From JBBDIP01 sp040880305 (GTDB taxonomy: Bacteria > Bacillota > Sulfobacillia > Fermentithermobacillales > Fermentithermobacillaceae): a stretch of DNA of 64,000 nucleotides. Where the stretch lies: the NCBI GenBank assembly GCA_040880305.1, contig JBBDIP010000044.1, positions 28,276 to 92,275 of the forward strand, given 5' to 3'. Of this stretch, positions 52,008 through 60,516 are shown piece after piece. Numbering within the stretch: the first letter of the stretch is position 1; each line of letters opens with the position of its first letter. Below the pieces are notes generated by a model that saw only the letters and a list, made by a program, of their open reading frames with translations, was not told where the DNA came from and ran no database searches. A program made the position numbers and the translations under genes.

Positions 52008-52118
52008 AGACGCGAAACCTCCCCGATGTAGGGCGTTTTTTGGGATTTGTCTTGGGATCCCAGTGCTATACTACCCAGAGAACAGGGCGGGGATTAGCGC
52101 GCTCGTGGAGGGAACAGA

Positions 52119-52565
52119 TTGCGACTGGCATCACTGGCTATCGCGGCCCTTGCGGGCGCGTCAATGGCGGTTCAGGGCACTCTCAACTCGATTTTGGGGA
52201 AGAAAGCCGGCTCTTTTGAAGCCGCGTTTATCGTGCACGTCATCGGAGCCGTACTGCTCGGCGCGCTGCTCTTAACGGGCGTGAGCCAGGGCAGCCTCTC
52301 GCGCGCGACCTCTGCGCCCTGGTACAGTTTTTTGGGGGGGCCGCTCAGCATCCTGATTGCCTGGGGGGTGCTGGTGAGCGTCGGGCGCCTCGGAGTCTCC
52401 GCGGCCAACACAGCCATCGTGGCAGCCCAGATCTCTCTGGCCCTTGTACTCGACTTCTGCGGCGCCAGCGGGCAGAAGCTCGCCTTCAGCTGGATCAAGG
52501 TGCTTGGGGCCGCGATGTTCATAGTCGGCGCCTACCTGCTCTTGAAACAACAGTCAGCGGCCTGA
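52119..52565 (+). CDS. DMT-family membrane protein (YdcZ/DUF606 type)
   Basis: A 148-residue protein of about five membrane helices, half the size of a full EamA transporter: LAIAALAGASMAVQGTLNS, a LGGPLSILIAWGVLV core and a closing VLGAAMFIVGAYLLL. Such proteins act as dimers or pairs and their substrates are mostly unknown. TTG 52119 follows GGAGGGAACAGA, and an extended -10 element TGC-TATACT (52064-52072) lies upstream. Confidence 0.8.
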   Translation: MRLASLAIAALAGASMAVQGTLNSILGKKAGSFEAAFIVHVIGAVLLGALLLTGVSQGSLSRATSAPWYSFLGGPLSILIAWGVLVSVGRLGVSAANTAIVAAQISLALVLDFCGASGQKLAFSWIKVLGAAMFIVGAYLLLKQQSAA

Positions 52566-52658
52566 CGGCCCAAAAGGCCCGGAACTTTCGCCTGCCCAAG
52601 ACCTTGCGAAAGAAGGTTTTCCAGGTCAACTCGTAGAAGGCAACCACGAATGAGGTAG

Positions 52659-52688
52659 AAAAAATGCCGCTCCTTTTGGAAGCGGCAT
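52659..52688 (-). terminator. Minus-strand intrinsic terminator without an adjacent gene
   Basis: ATGCCGCT (52664-52671) pairs with AGCGGCAT (52681-52688). The six A bases at 52659-52664 become a T-run on the minus strand. The nearest minus-strand gene upstream is ylbJ, whose 3' end is 1.26 kb away with coaD and another gene between. The rest of the gap (52566-52835) shows no gene. Confidence 0.6.
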
Positions 52689-52835
52689 TGGGAGAGGAGA
52701 AACCGGAGGAAGAGCCTGTTAGGGCGAATCTTGCGACTGCGCCCTGACTCTCGATACATACTATGGACATCCGAGTTTCTTCTTATACATGCAGGGCTTA
52801 GAAATATCGATTTCATCCTGTTGGAGGACGAGGCT

Positions 52836-53339
52836 TTGCTGAAGGCGGTTTATCCGGGCAGTTTTGATCCCCTGACCTATGGGCATCTGGACATCATCAT
52901 CCGGGCGTCGCGCTGTTTCGACCACCTGTACGTTGTGGTCTTCGAGAACAACGAGAAGTCCCCCATGTTCACGTCGGTTGAGAGGTGCCGTATGGTAGAG
53001 GAGGCTTGCCGGGATCTGCCCAATGTGGAGGTAGCCAAGTCTTCCGGCCTGTTGGTGGAATACGCCCGGGCTCGGGGCGCAGGCGTTGTGGTTAAGGGAC
53101 TGCGGGCCGTGTCGGACTTTGATTCTGAGTTCAAAATGGCGCTCATGAACAAGAAGTTGGCGCCTGACATAGAGACCATGTTCATGATGACGGCTTTGGA
53201 GCACCTCTACTTGAGCTCCAGCCTCGTCAAGGAGGTCGCCTCTTACGGCGGCTCCATTAAGGACCTGGTCCCTCCGGGTATCGAGGAAATGGTCAGGGAA
53301 CGGCTAGGCGTGGGCCGCGGGGTCCCGCAAGCCGAGTAA
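52836..53339 (+). CDS. coaD: Phosphopantetheine adenylyltransferase
   Basis: A 167-residue CoaD, the next-to-last step of coenzyme A synthesis. The nucleotide-binding motif is YPGSFDPLTYGHLDI, GLRAVSDFDSEFKMA lines the active site, and the closing SSSLVKEVA is conserved. TTG 52836 is eight bases after GGAGG and gives the usual length; the open frame before it is not family sequence. Confidence 0.93.
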   Translation: MLKAVYPGSFDPLTYGHLDIIIRASRCFDHLYVVVFENNEKSPMFTSVERCRMVEEACRDLPNVEVAKSSGLLVEYARARGAGVVVKGLRAVSDFDSEFKMALMNKKLAPDIETMFMMTALEHLYLSSSLVKEVASYGGSIKDLVPPGIEEMVRERLGVGRGVPQAE

Positions 53340-53354
53340 GGCGAGGTGCGAAGC

Positions 53355-53948
53355 ATGGACGTTCTTGCTCTTTTGGATAAGCTGGATACATATCTTTCTG
53401 AGTGTTCCCGGATGCCTTTGGTCGGGAAGCTCCTGGTTGACGAGGATGAGGTTTTCGGCATTATCGACGACCTGCGCGCTGCAGTTCCCCAGGAATTGGA
53501 GCAAGCCAAGTGGCTCCTAAAGGAGAGAGAGAGAATCCTTCAGGAGGCCAGGAAGGAATCCGACGACATCATCAAGGACGCCCAGGGCCAGATCGCCTCA
53601 CTGGCATCGGAGTCTGTCATCGCCAAGGAGGCGCGGGCTCAGGCCGACGAATTGATGGATAGGGCTCGTGACGTTGCCCAAGAGATCAACACCGGGGCAA
53701 GGGAATACGCCGACGAGCTCATGAAGAAGGTCGAGGACTCCGTGGCCGAAGTGCTGGACAGGGTGCGGGACGGGCGGCGGGAGCTGTCGGTCAACCGGGA
53801 GCCGCCCTTGGGCAAGACCGCAGATGGCGCAAGCCGAGCCGGAAACGGCGGTCAGGACGACGGCATTGAACAAGCCGAACTCAAAGACGCTTTCTTGGAC
53901 GAGAAAGACAACAAGCCCCGAAAGCGACGTTTGTTCAAGAAGGATTAG
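53355..53948 (+). CDS. Coiled-coil protein resembling ATP synthase subunit b
   Basis: A 197-residue, mostly helical protein. After MDVLALLDKLDTYL, a long charged heptad stretch (residues 50-135; ERERILQEARKESDDIIKDA) resembles F0 subunit b or DivIVA-like coiled coils but lacks a membrane anchor. The C-terminus is disordered and ends in a basic RKRRLF. Proteins of this type are often found after coaD in clostridia; function unknown. ATG 53355 follows GCGAGGTGCG. Its last four bases overlap the convergent ylbJ stop. Confidence 0.7.
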   Translation: MDVLALLDKLDTYLSECSRMPLVGKLLVDEDEVFGIIDDLRAAVPQELEQAKWLLKERERILQEARKESDDIIKDAQGQIASLASESVIAKEARAQADELMDRARDVAQEINTGAREYADELMKKVEDSVAEVLDRVRDGRRELSVNREPPLGKTADGASRAGNGGQDDGIEQAELKDAFLDEKDNKPRKRRLFKKD

Positions 53949-55222
53949 GCCCGGCGGACCGTCTTTCGAAGAAGATCCCAAAAGGCCAGCGACAGTGAGA
54001 CCGCCGCGAGCGCGGTGATGCAACCAAAGCACGTCTTTGCGGCCATGCCGAGGCTATGGAACCAGGCCAAGGAGCCCGTGATCACGTAGGGTTCGAATGT
54101 CGGCAGCGCCCACCTGGAAGCCCCCGGCCTCATGAAAAGCACGGTCAAGGCGCCGGCCAGGACAGATTGCAGGAAACGCGAAGCGGTGTAGGGCCACACC
54201 GACATGCCCGAGGGCTGTATCACGGCAGCAACCTGCGCGTGAACTGATAGTCCGCTCCACGCGATTATGCCGCTGCACATCGCCACCCTTGCCACGAGCG
54301 GCGCGGCCGCTTGGCTTGCCGCCGACGTCCCTAGAGTTATCTCGAACAGTCCACTCACCAGCGACTCGTGAAGCGCTTTCGGTATTACGGCTTCGGGTAT
54401 GACGCTTGAGATCGCTGTCGATAAGAGGGCGGCCAAGCCTGCCATCTTCAGGAGTTCGAACACCACCGAGAATAGAACCATGAAGCCCAGTATGGTCAGA
54501 AGGGTGTTCACCGACCTCTTCACCGAGTCTCCCAAGAGCTCGCCGAACGCCTTGGGGCTGGATCGTTGGGCGCGGCGCATGGCTACGTACGCCCGCTTTA
54601 CGATGAAGCCAGGCTCGCCTTTGGCGGGCGGGCTCGCAGGGTGATCGCGACGCCAAAACCGGAGCATCACCCCCACAGTGAGGGCCGAGACGTAGTGAGC
54701 GCCTATGATGATGACCGCCAGGTCGGCCCTCTTGAACATGCCGACAGCGACTGCGCCGGTCATGAAGAGCGGGTCCGACGTGTTGCAGAAACACATGAGC
54801 CTTTCAGCTTCTACTCGGGTCGCGAGGCCGCTGTCTTTGAGCCTGGCGGAGAGGGCAGCGCCTAGAGGGTAGCCAGAGGCAAGCCCCATGGCCAGGGCAA
54901 AAGAGCCTGTGCCCGGCACGTTGAAGACAGGGCGCATCATGGGTTCGGCCAGGACGCCCATGAAGTGGACCACGCCCATTTCCATGAGCAGTTCCGCCGC
55001 GATGAAGAATGGAAGTAGGGCGGGAAGCACGATCTCCCACCAGACAGTGAGCCCTCGTTCAGCGGCTTTGAACGACGGCTCCGGGTAGGTTATCATGGAG
55101 ATGGCGACCAGCACCACAAGGACGGCGAGGCCCAAGGTAGCGACGGTTTCCTTCCTGACCTTCCTGGTGAACACCAAGGCGACCGCAATCGCCGCAACCA
55201 TGAAGGCCAGGTAGAGTTTCAT
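53945..55222 (-). CDS. ylbJ: Sporulation integral membrane protein YlbJ
   Basis: A 425-residue nucleoside-recognition (gate) domain membrane protein required for spore cortex formation in Bacillus. ALLPFFIAAELLMEMGVV, GLASGYPLGAALSARL and MCFCNTSDPLFMTGAVAVG are the family blocks. About ten membrane helices are present. ATG 55222 is preceded by GAGGAGGCGAATC. A sigma-E-like promoter lies just upstream. Confidence 0.92.
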   Translation of the reverse strand: MKLYLAFMVAAIAVALVFTRKVRKETVATLGLAVLVVLVAISMITYPEPSFKAAERGLTVWWEIVLPALLPFFIAAELLMEMGVVHFMGVLAEPMMRPVFNVPGTGSFALAMGLASGYPLGAALSARLKDSGLATRVEAERLMCFCNTSDPLFMTGAVAVGMFKRADLAVIIIGAHYVSALTVGVMLRFWRRDHPASPPAKGEPGFIVKRAYVAMRRAQRSSPKAFGELLGDSVKRSVNTLLTILGFMVLFSVVFELLKMAGLAALLSTAISSVIPEAVIPKALHESLVSGLFEITLGTSAASQAAAPLVARVAMCSGIIAWSGLSVHAQVAAVIQPSGMSVWPYTASRFLQSVLAGALTVLFMRPGASRWALPTFEPYVITGSLAWFHSLGMAAKTCFGCITALAAVSLSLAFWDLLRKTVRRA

Positions 55223-55247
55223 GATTCGCCTCCTCACTCGCCATACA

Positions 55248-55276
55248 TACGTATGAACAGCCGGGAAGGGGTATTC
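55248..55276 (-). promoter_or_regulatory. Possible sigma-E promoter of ylbJ
   Basis: On the minus strand GAATACC (55276-55270) and CATACGTA (55255-55248) are 14 bases apart. They are fair matches to the mother-cell sigma-E elements GMATATT and CATACAAT. In Bacillus ylbJ is a sigma-E gene, which supports the reading. Confidence 0.4.
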
Positions 55277-55279
55277 GGG

Positions 55280-56008
55280 ATGCGCGAACGGTGGGGTCGA
55301 CCAAGGTACCTCGTGACTGCGGGCGCCCTCCTCGTGATCCTCTTCGTCCTGAACCTCATCCCGACGGGATACTTCACGGTCCAGCCGGGTCCCCTCCGGT
55401 CTCTTGAGGGCGTCGTTGCCGTGGACGGACGTCCCGAACCTGCGGGCTCGTTCTACATGGTCTCTGTGGTTGCCCGGGAAGCGAGCGCGTTCGATGCCGC
55501 CAGGGCGGCGTTCGATCCCTCGATCGCCCTCTGGCCAAAGGCCGCTGTCTACGGCGGCGCGAGCCCCGAGCAGTATGTCGAGGACAGCAAGGGGATGATG
55601 GAGGACAGCCAGAGGATCGCCTCCTACCTGGCTTTTCGCGAAAGCGGCTTCCAGGTGGAACCTGCATCCGCCCTACCGCTGCCTGTGTTGGTGAACAGCG
55701 GTGAGGTCATTGGGCCGTCCGCCGGCCTCGCGTTTGCCCTGGAGATGATATCCACGCTGGCTGGCGCAGACCTTACGGGCGGGAAGAGGGTGGCGGCGAC
55801 CGGGGTGCTCGATCTTGACGGGAACGTGGGAGCGGTTGGCGGGATAGCGCAGAAGGCCGTCAGCTGCCGGCTAAATGGGATAGACCTGTTCCTGGTCCCA
55901 GCCACCGACGCGGCCGAGGCACGCCGCCACGCCGGCGCCGTTCAAGTAGTCGGTGTGCGCAATCTGGGCGAGGCGGTTAGGTATCTAAGAGGGGATGATA
56001 GTCCTTGA
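55280..56008 (+). CDS. Lon-like (S16) secreted serine protease lacking PDZ domain
   Basis: A 242-residue member of the YlbL/SepM family. After one membrane helix (LVTAGALLVILFVLNLIPTG) comes a short extracytoplasmic region, then the Lon protease domain with its Ser-Lys dyad: Ser147 in GPSAG and Lys192 in VGGIAQK, with TGVLDLDGNVG between. In YlbL and SepM a PDZ domain of about 90 residues lies between MEDSQ and the protease domain. Here MEDSQ (108-112) is followed after 30 residues by the protease, so the PDZ is missing cleanly. ATG 55280 follows AAGGGG. It is divergent from ylbJ. Confidence 0.82.
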   Translation: MRERWGRPRYLVTAGALLVILFVLNLIPTGYFTVQPGPLRSLEGVVAVDGRPEPAGSFYMVSVVAREASAFDAARAAFDPSIALWPKAAVYGGASPEQYVEDSKGMMEDSQRIASYLAFRESGFQVEPASALPLPVLVNSGEVIGPSAGLAFALEMISTLAGADLTGGKRVAATGVLDLDGNVGAVGGIAQKAVSCRLNGIDLFLVPATDAAEARRHAGAVQVVGVRNLGEAVRYLRGDDSP

Positions 56009-56034
56009 CACTCTGGATTTTGCCTGGGTATAAT
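56005..56034 (+). promoter_or_regulatory. Consensus sigma-A promoter for yceD-rpmF
   Basis: TTGACA (56005-56010) and TATAAT (56029-56034), 18 bases apart, both match consensus perfectly. The -35 overlaps the stop of the Lon-like protease gene, and the DUF177 gene starts 30 bases downstream. Confidence 0.85.
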
Positions 56035-56063
56035 CCGTTTGTGTTTTCATGGGGGGGAGTCTA

Positions 56064-56609
56064 TTGAAAATCGACGTCTCTCTCATCCTTAAGGAACCCG
56101 GCGAGAGCCTTCCGTTTGATGCAAAGGGGACGGTTGGCGAATTGACCGTGGCCGGCGGGTCCGCCGAGATCTCTGGCCCGCTCACGGTCCGCGGGGTGGT
56201 CACATCCTTGGGGGACGGGGTCTACGTGCAAGCTAACGTCAAAGGTTCCGTTACACTTCTATGCTCAAGGTGTCTGTCATCGTTCGAGCGGCCGGTGGAC
56301 CTGTCCTGCGAGGGCAAGTTCACGGGGGATGTACTGGCTAAGGAGCCCGAGGACGAGGAAGAAGTCGAGACCTTCCCGCTCGAAGGCACGTTCTGCGATT
56401 TGGGTGAGATGATACAGCACGAAATCGTGTTGAGCTTGCCTATGAAGCCGCTTTGCAGCGACGAGTGCAAGGGTCTGTGCCCGAAGTGCGGGAAGAACCT
56501 GAACGAGGGAGACTGCGATTGCATCGCGCCCAAGGTACCGCCGAGCCCGTTCGGCCGGGAACTCCTTGAGGCGGTGGAGGAAAGGGGTAAGAAAGATGGC
56601 CGTCCCTAA
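56064..56609 (+). CDS. yceD: DUF177 (YceD) protein
   Basis: A 181-residue YceD/DUF177 protein. The paired cysteines CSRC near residue 75 and the C-terminal CSDECKGLCPKCGKNLN, a zinc-like knuckle, are conserved. It is linked to 23S rRNA accumulation in other bacteria and almost always precedes rpmF. TTG 56064 is six bases after GGGGGAG. Its end overlaps rpmF by 14 bases. Confidence 0.88.
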   Translation: MKIDVSLILKEPGESLPFDAKGTVGELTVAGGSAEISGPLTVRGVVTSLGDGVYVQANVKGSVTLLCSRCLSSFERPVDLSCEGKFTGDVLAKEPEDEEEVETFPLEGTFCDLGEMIQHEIVLSLPMKPLCSDECKGLCPKCGKNLNEGDCDCIAPKVPPSPFGRELLEAVEERGKKDGRP

Positions 56610-56778
56610 AAAGAGACATTCGGCTTCGAGGCGCGACAAGCGCAAGGCCAATTGGAAGCTTGAGGCTCCCAACATGGTGCAGTGCGCTCACTGTCACGCG
56701 CTCATACTGTCGCATCACGTGTGCCCCCAGTGCGGGTACTACGACGGCAAGCAAGTGGTCAAGGTCGAAGAGAAGTAG
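56596..56778 (+). CDS. rpmF: Ribosomal protein L32
   Basis: A 60-residue L32: AVPKKRHSASRRDKRKAN and a zinc ribbon (CAHCHALILSHHVCPQCG). It overlaps the end of yceD and is followed by a terminator, so yceD-rpmF form a short operon ahead of the fatty-acid genes. Confidence 0.95.
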   Translation: MAVPKKRHSASRRDKRKANWKLEAPNMVQCAHCHALILSHHVCPQCGYYDGKQVVKVEEK

Positions 56779-56803
56779 CGCCCCGGCGCAGTTTATTGGT
56801 AAA

Positions 56804-56830
56804 AACTCCGGCGCAAGCCCGGAGTTTTTT
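56804..56830 (+). terminator. Terminator after rpmF
   Basis: AACTCCGG (56804-56811) pairs with CCGGAGTT (56819-56826), followed by a T-run to 56830. Confidence 0.9.
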
Positions 56831-56841
56831 CATTTTCCCCG

Positions 56842-56870
56842 TTGTCACCCTTGGACAAACCTTGTATACT
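56842..56870 (+). promoter_or_regulatory. Sigma-A promoter of the fapR-fab operon
   Basis: TTGTCA (56842-56847) and TATACT (56865-56870) are 17 bases apart. The predicted start near 56877 places the FapR operator just downstream, where bound repressor would block transcription. Confidence 0.75.
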
Positions 56871-56889
56871 TGCCATTAACATCAAGGTA

Positions 56890-56906
56890 TTAGTACCTAG
56901 CCCTAA
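56890..56906 (+). promoter_or_regulatory. FapR operator
   Basis: TTAGTACCTAGCCCTAA differs from the Bacillus FapR site TTAGTACCTAGTACTAA only in two central-right bases. It lies between the promoter and fapR. FapR should repress here and be released by malonyl-CoA or malonyl-ACP. Confidence 0.8.
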
Positions 56907-56925
56907 ATCCGCAGGAGTGATCGTG

Positions 56926-57477
56926 TTGTCTACCGGCCCAAGAGAACGGCGCGAACGCCTTCAGAGCGTCCTACTGACCAACCCGTTCCTGTCAGACGGC
57001 CGGCTCGCCGGACATTTCGGCGTCAGCATCCAGACTATTCGCTTGGATAGGATGGCCCTCGGTATCCCAGACCAACGCACCCGCACCAAACAAGTGGCTG
57101 AGCGCGCCTATGGAAGGGTAAAGTCGCTTGGCCAACGCGAGATCGTGGGCGAACTGGTCGATGTAGAACTGGGCAAGTCTGCGATCTCTGTTTTGGATGT
57201 GAACCCTGAGATGGCGTTTGAGCGCTCCGGAATCATGCGGGGCCACTACATATTCGCCCAAGCGGACTCGCTTGCGCTGGCGGTCATCGACGCCCGGCAG
57301 GTCGTGACGGGTATCGCCAACCTGAAGTTCAAGCGTCCCGCCTTGGTCGGCGAGAAACTGGTGGCCAAGGCCCAAGTGATTCGGGTGAAAGGGAATAAGT
57401 CGGTGGTTCTGGTTGAGACCAGGGCGAATGGTGAGGAAGTGTTTCGGGCCAAGTTCTTGATGTTTGCCCTTGAATAG
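56926..57477 (+). CDS. fapR: Fatty-acid biosynthesis repressor FapR
   Basis: A 183-residue FapR. An N-terminal helix-turn-helix (RERRERLQSVLLTNPFLSD...VSIQTIRLDR) joins a hot-dog ligand domain (GHYIFAQADSLALAVIDA, ANLKFKRPALVGEKLV) that binds malonyl-CoA. TTG 56926 is five bases after AGGAGTGA. It is autoregulated through the operator just upstream and leads the plsX-fab operon. The following 122-base gap holds a perfect hairpin GGCTCGC-GGA-GCGAGCC (57535-57551) of unknown role. Confidence 0.92.
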   Translation: MSTGPRERRERLQSVLLTNPFLSDGRLAGHFGVSIQTIRLDRMALGIPDQRTRTKQVAERAYGRVKSLGQREIVGELVDVELGKSAISVLDVNPEMAFERSGIMRGHYIFAQADSLALAVIDARQVVTGIANLKFKRPALVGEKLVAKAQVIRVKGNKSVVLVETRANGEEVFRAKFLMFALE

Positions 57478-57599
57478 GGCTTTTGCGTGGCAGAGGGCCA
57501 GGGCCGAGTTGCGTAGCAAACGGCCGCAAGCGCAGGCTCGCGGAGCGAGCCAAGAGCGTCCCGCTCGCAGGCAGTATTGAAGTGAGGGTTGAGTGAGCA

Positions 57600-58622
57600 A
57601 TGACTGACGCGCTGCATAGCGACCCGGTAATAGGTCTGGACCTCATGGGTGGCGACAAGGCGCCGGGAGCCGCCATCGAGGGGTGCCTCATCGCGCTAAG
57701 CAGAGGGATCAGGGTGCTTGCGTTTGGCAGCGACGAGGCGGTGAGAGACCTTCTCGCCAAGGGCAGGGCGGATAATCTGGAGACTCAGGTGTGCACCGAG
57801 GCAATAGCCTTCGACGAGCCGCCGCTTCTGGCCATTCGAGACAAGCAGGACACCACCATCAGGCGGGGGATCCTTGCGGTAAAGGAGGGCGCGGCGGGTG
57901 CGTTTGTGTCCGCAGGTTCGACCGGCGCACTTGTGGCCGGCGGCGTGCTTCTTCTGGGCAGGGCAAAAGGGGTTGACAAGCCCTGTCTGGCGATGGTGCT
58001 GCCGTCAAAGGCACCACGGGGAGTGTTGGCTCTGGACCTAGGCGCGTCAGCCGATGCCCGGCCTCAGACGCTGGTCCAGTTCGCGATCATGGGGCACGTC
58101 TACGCAAAGGACGTCCTGGGGTGGGAGAATCCCCGGGTTTCTCTCCTCAATATCGGGACAGAGCCGGAGAAAGGCAACCTCTGCGCGCGCAAGGCGCACG
58201 CGCTTTTGGCGCGTTCCCCGATCAATTTCCTGGGCAACTTGGAAGCCAGAGACGTGTTCAGCGGTACCACCGACGTCGTCGTCACCGACGGCTTTACCGG
58301 CAACGTCTTCATAAAGACCTGCGAGGGCACAGCCTCGTTCCAGATGGACGTGTTGAGGGAGCAGCTAACTTTCGGTGTCTTCCGCAAGGCGGCCGCTTTC
58401 ACCCTGAAACCGGCTTTTCGGCGGGTCAAGGAGCTTCTGGACTATTCGTCGTACGGCGGCGCGCCACTCTTGGGGTTGGACGGGTGCGTGGTCAAGTGCC
58501 ACGGTCCGTCTGGTCCCCAGGCAATCGCCAACGGCATCGAGCAGGCCCGCCGGTTTGTTGAGCGGGATGTATCTGTTGTCATCTCGAAAACGCTTTCCGA
58601 AATGTCCTCAGAAGGAGAATAG
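57600..58622 (+). CDS. plsX: Phosphate acyltransferase PlsX
   Basis: A 340-residue PlsX that converts acyl-ACP to acyl-phosphate for phosphatidic acid synthesis. GLDLMGGDKAPGAAIEG at the start, VSAGSTGALVAGGVLLLGR and DVVVTDGFTGNVFIKTCEG are diagnostic. ATG 57600 is preceded by GTGAGGGTTGAGTGAGCA. It is the second gene of the FapR operon. Confidence 0.93.
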   Translation: MTDALHSDPVIGLDLMGGDKAPGAAIEGCLIALSRGIRVLAFGSDEAVRDLLAKGRADNLETQVCTEAIAFDEPPLLAIRDKQDTTIRRGILAVKEGAAGAFVSAGSTGALVAGGVLLLGRAKGVDKPCLAMVLPSKAPRGVLALDLGASADARPQTLVQFAIMGHVYAKDVLGWENPRVSLLNIGTEPEKGNLCARKAHALLARSPINFLGNLEARDVFSGTTDVVVTDGFTGNVFIKTCEGTASFQMDVLREQLTFGVFRKAAAFTLKPAFRRVKELLDYSSYGGAPLLGLDGCVVKCHGPSGPQAIANGIEQARRFVERDVSVVISKTLSEMSSEGE

Positions 58623-58624
58623 CC

Positions 58625-59614
58625 TTGGGACAAGTGAGACCAGTCAGGATTGCGGGAGTGGGGTCGTACGTGCCGCCTGACGTGCTAACAAACGCCGACC
58701 TCGAGAAGATGGTGGATACCTCTGACGCCTGGATAGTCGAGAGGACGGGAATCAAGGAGAGGCATATCGCCGCCAAGGACGTAGCGACCTCGGACCTCGC
58801 CCGCGAGGCGGCACTTGCGTGTCTGCGTGCGGCGGGCGTATCCGCCGAGGAAGTGGATCTGGTCATAGTGGCGTCGGCCAGCCCGGACTACCTCTTCCCG
58901 GCCACGGCTTGCATCGTGCAAAGCAGCATCGGCGCCAAGAACGCTGCAGCTTTCGACATGGAAATTGGCTGCACCGGGTTTATATATGCTATGGCGACCG
59001 GAGCGCAGTTTGTGGCATCCGGCGTCTACGACAACGTCCTGATCATAGGGGCGGAGACTCTCTCGCGGTTTGTCGACTGGAGCGACAGGGGGACGTGCTG
59101 CATCTTCGGGGACGGCGCAGGTGCCGCCCTTCTCTCACCGGGCAAGGAAGGCGAGGGCATCATCGGCTTCCATTTGGGGTCTGACGGCGCCTCCGCGAAC
59201 CTTCTCAAAGTCTCGGGCGGGGGTGCCAAGATGCCCGCCAGCGCGGAGACGATTTCGCAGGGGCTCCACTACATACAAATGGACGGCAAGGCGGTCTTTA
59301 AGTTCGCGGTGAGGACCATGGACGCCGCGGTAACCAAGGTTCTCGAGAAGTGCGGCAAGAAGCCCGAAGACATAGGGCTGCTAGTCCCCCATCAGGCCAA
59401 CCTGCGCATCATTGATTCGGCCTGCCACAGATTCGCTATTGACCGGGAAAGGGTCATGGTCAACATAGAGAAATACGGCAACACGTCATCGGCATCGGTA
59501 CCTCTGGCGCTGGACGAGGCCCTGGCGGGTGGCCGCATCAAGCAGGGTGATCTGGTTGTTTTGGTTGCGTTTGGCGCCGGGTTGTCGTACGGCGCGCTAG
59601 CGATCATCTGGTGA
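58625..59614 (+). CDS. fabH: 3-oxoacyl-ACP synthase III
   Basis: A 329-residue FabH that starts fatty-acid chains from acyl-CoA and malonyl-ACP. The triad is Cys116 (DMEIGCTGFIYA), His in LVPHQANLRI and Asn in YGNTSSASVP. TTG 58625 lies two bases after the plsX stop, with AAGGAG inside the end of plsX. Confidence 0.94.
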   Translation: MGQVRPVRIAGVGSYVPPDVLTNADLEKMVDTSDAWIVERTGIKERHIAAKDVATSDLAREAALACLRAAGVSAEEVDLVIVASASPDYLFPATACIVQSSIGAKNAAAFDMEIGCTGFIYAMATGAQFVASGVYDNVLIIGAETLSRFVDWSDRGTCCIFGDGAGAALLSPGKEGEGIIGFHLGSDGASANLLKVSGGGAKMPASAETISQGLHYIQMDGKAVFKFAVRTMDAAVTKVLEKCGKKPEDIGLLVPHQANLRIIDSACHRFAIDRERVMVNIEKYGNTSSASVPLALDEALAGGRIKQGDLVVLVAFGAGLSYGALAIIW

Positions 59615-59621
59615 AAGGAGA

Positions 59622-60476
59622 ATGACCGTGTCAGCAGTCAAGATTGTCACAGACAGCGCCCAGGATTTTGCCCCCGAAGTCATGCAGGAACTGGGCATCA
59701 CTGTAGTCCCGCTCACGGTACATTTCGGTGATGAATCGTTCCGGGATTGGTATGAGGTGAGGGGGAAGCAGTTCTACGACCGGCTGTCCAAGGGCGCCGT
59801 GCTTCCCAGGACATCGCAGCCGTCTCCGGCGGCCTTTCAAAAGGCGTTTGAAGACCTTTCGGCCGACGGGTCGAGCGTCGTATGCATAGTCCTTTCCTCG
59901 GGGGTCAGCGGCACGTACCAGTCGGCGGTCATCGCGCGTAACGCATTGCCAGAGCGGGATATCTCCGTGATAGACTCCAAGCAGGCTTCTTGCGGAGAGG
60001 GCATCCTGGCCATCGTGGCGCAGGAGATGGCGCGGGCGGGTAAGCCGGCGGCAGAAATCGTGGCGGCGATAGAGTCAATGGCCAAGAAGATCGTGACGTT
60101 GTTCTCGGTCGATACCCTTGAGTACCTTGCGAAGAATGGGCGCATAGGGCGCGCAGCGCAGTTTATGGGGACTCTTCTAAACATGAAACCGATCCTTGGA
60201 TTGGATAGGGAAGGTTACGTGTCAGCGGTCGAGCGGGTGCGCGGCAAAGGCAAGGTTATCCCCAGGCTAATAGAGGTGGCTCTAGAGAGGGCAGGCTCGC
60301 GGGAGGCCGCGACGGTCGCCATATCCCACGCCAATTGCCCGGAGGACGCAAGGCAGCTTAAGGATGCAGTGTCCTCCGCTTTCAAAGTGGAGAGGTTCTT
60401 TGAATCGGAGATCGGGGCCGTGATCGGTTCCCATGTGGGGCCTGGAACGATGGCCCTGTTTGTGCTGCCAAAGTAG
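59622..60476 (+). CDS. DegV-family fatty-acid-binding protein (FakB-like)
   Basis: A 284-residue DegV protein that binds a free fatty acid and presents it to FakA for phosphorylation. VTDSAQDFAPEVMQELGI, VLSSGVSGTYQSA, DSKQASCGEG and the C-terminal SHVGPGTMALFV are family blocks. Its place inside the fab operon and the FakA-like gene at 45888 together suggest a working exogenous fatty-acid pathway. ATG 59622 follows AAAGGAGA. Confidence 0.88.
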   Translation: MTVSAVKIVTDSAQDFAPEVMQELGITVVPLTVHFGDESFRDWYEVRGKQFYDRLSKGAVLPRTSQPSPAAFQKAFEDLSADGSSVVCIVLSSGVSGTYQSAVIARNALPERDISVIDSKQASCGEGILAIVAQEMARAGKPAAEIVAAIESMAKKIVTLFSVDTLEYLAKNGRIGRAAQFMGTLLNMKPILGLDREGYVSAVERVRGKGKVIPRLIEVALERAGSREAATVAISHANCPEDARQLKDAVSSAFKVERFFESEIGAVIGSHVGPGTMALFVLPK

Positions 60477-60516
60477 TTCGGCGGCGATGAGGCACCACTC
60501 TTTGGAGGAATCTTCC

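Noticed and set aside
52040..52072. Full -35/-10 promoter for the DMT gene
   Set aside because: The -35 candidates lie at 14 or 21 bases from TATACT; only an extended -10 element can be supported.
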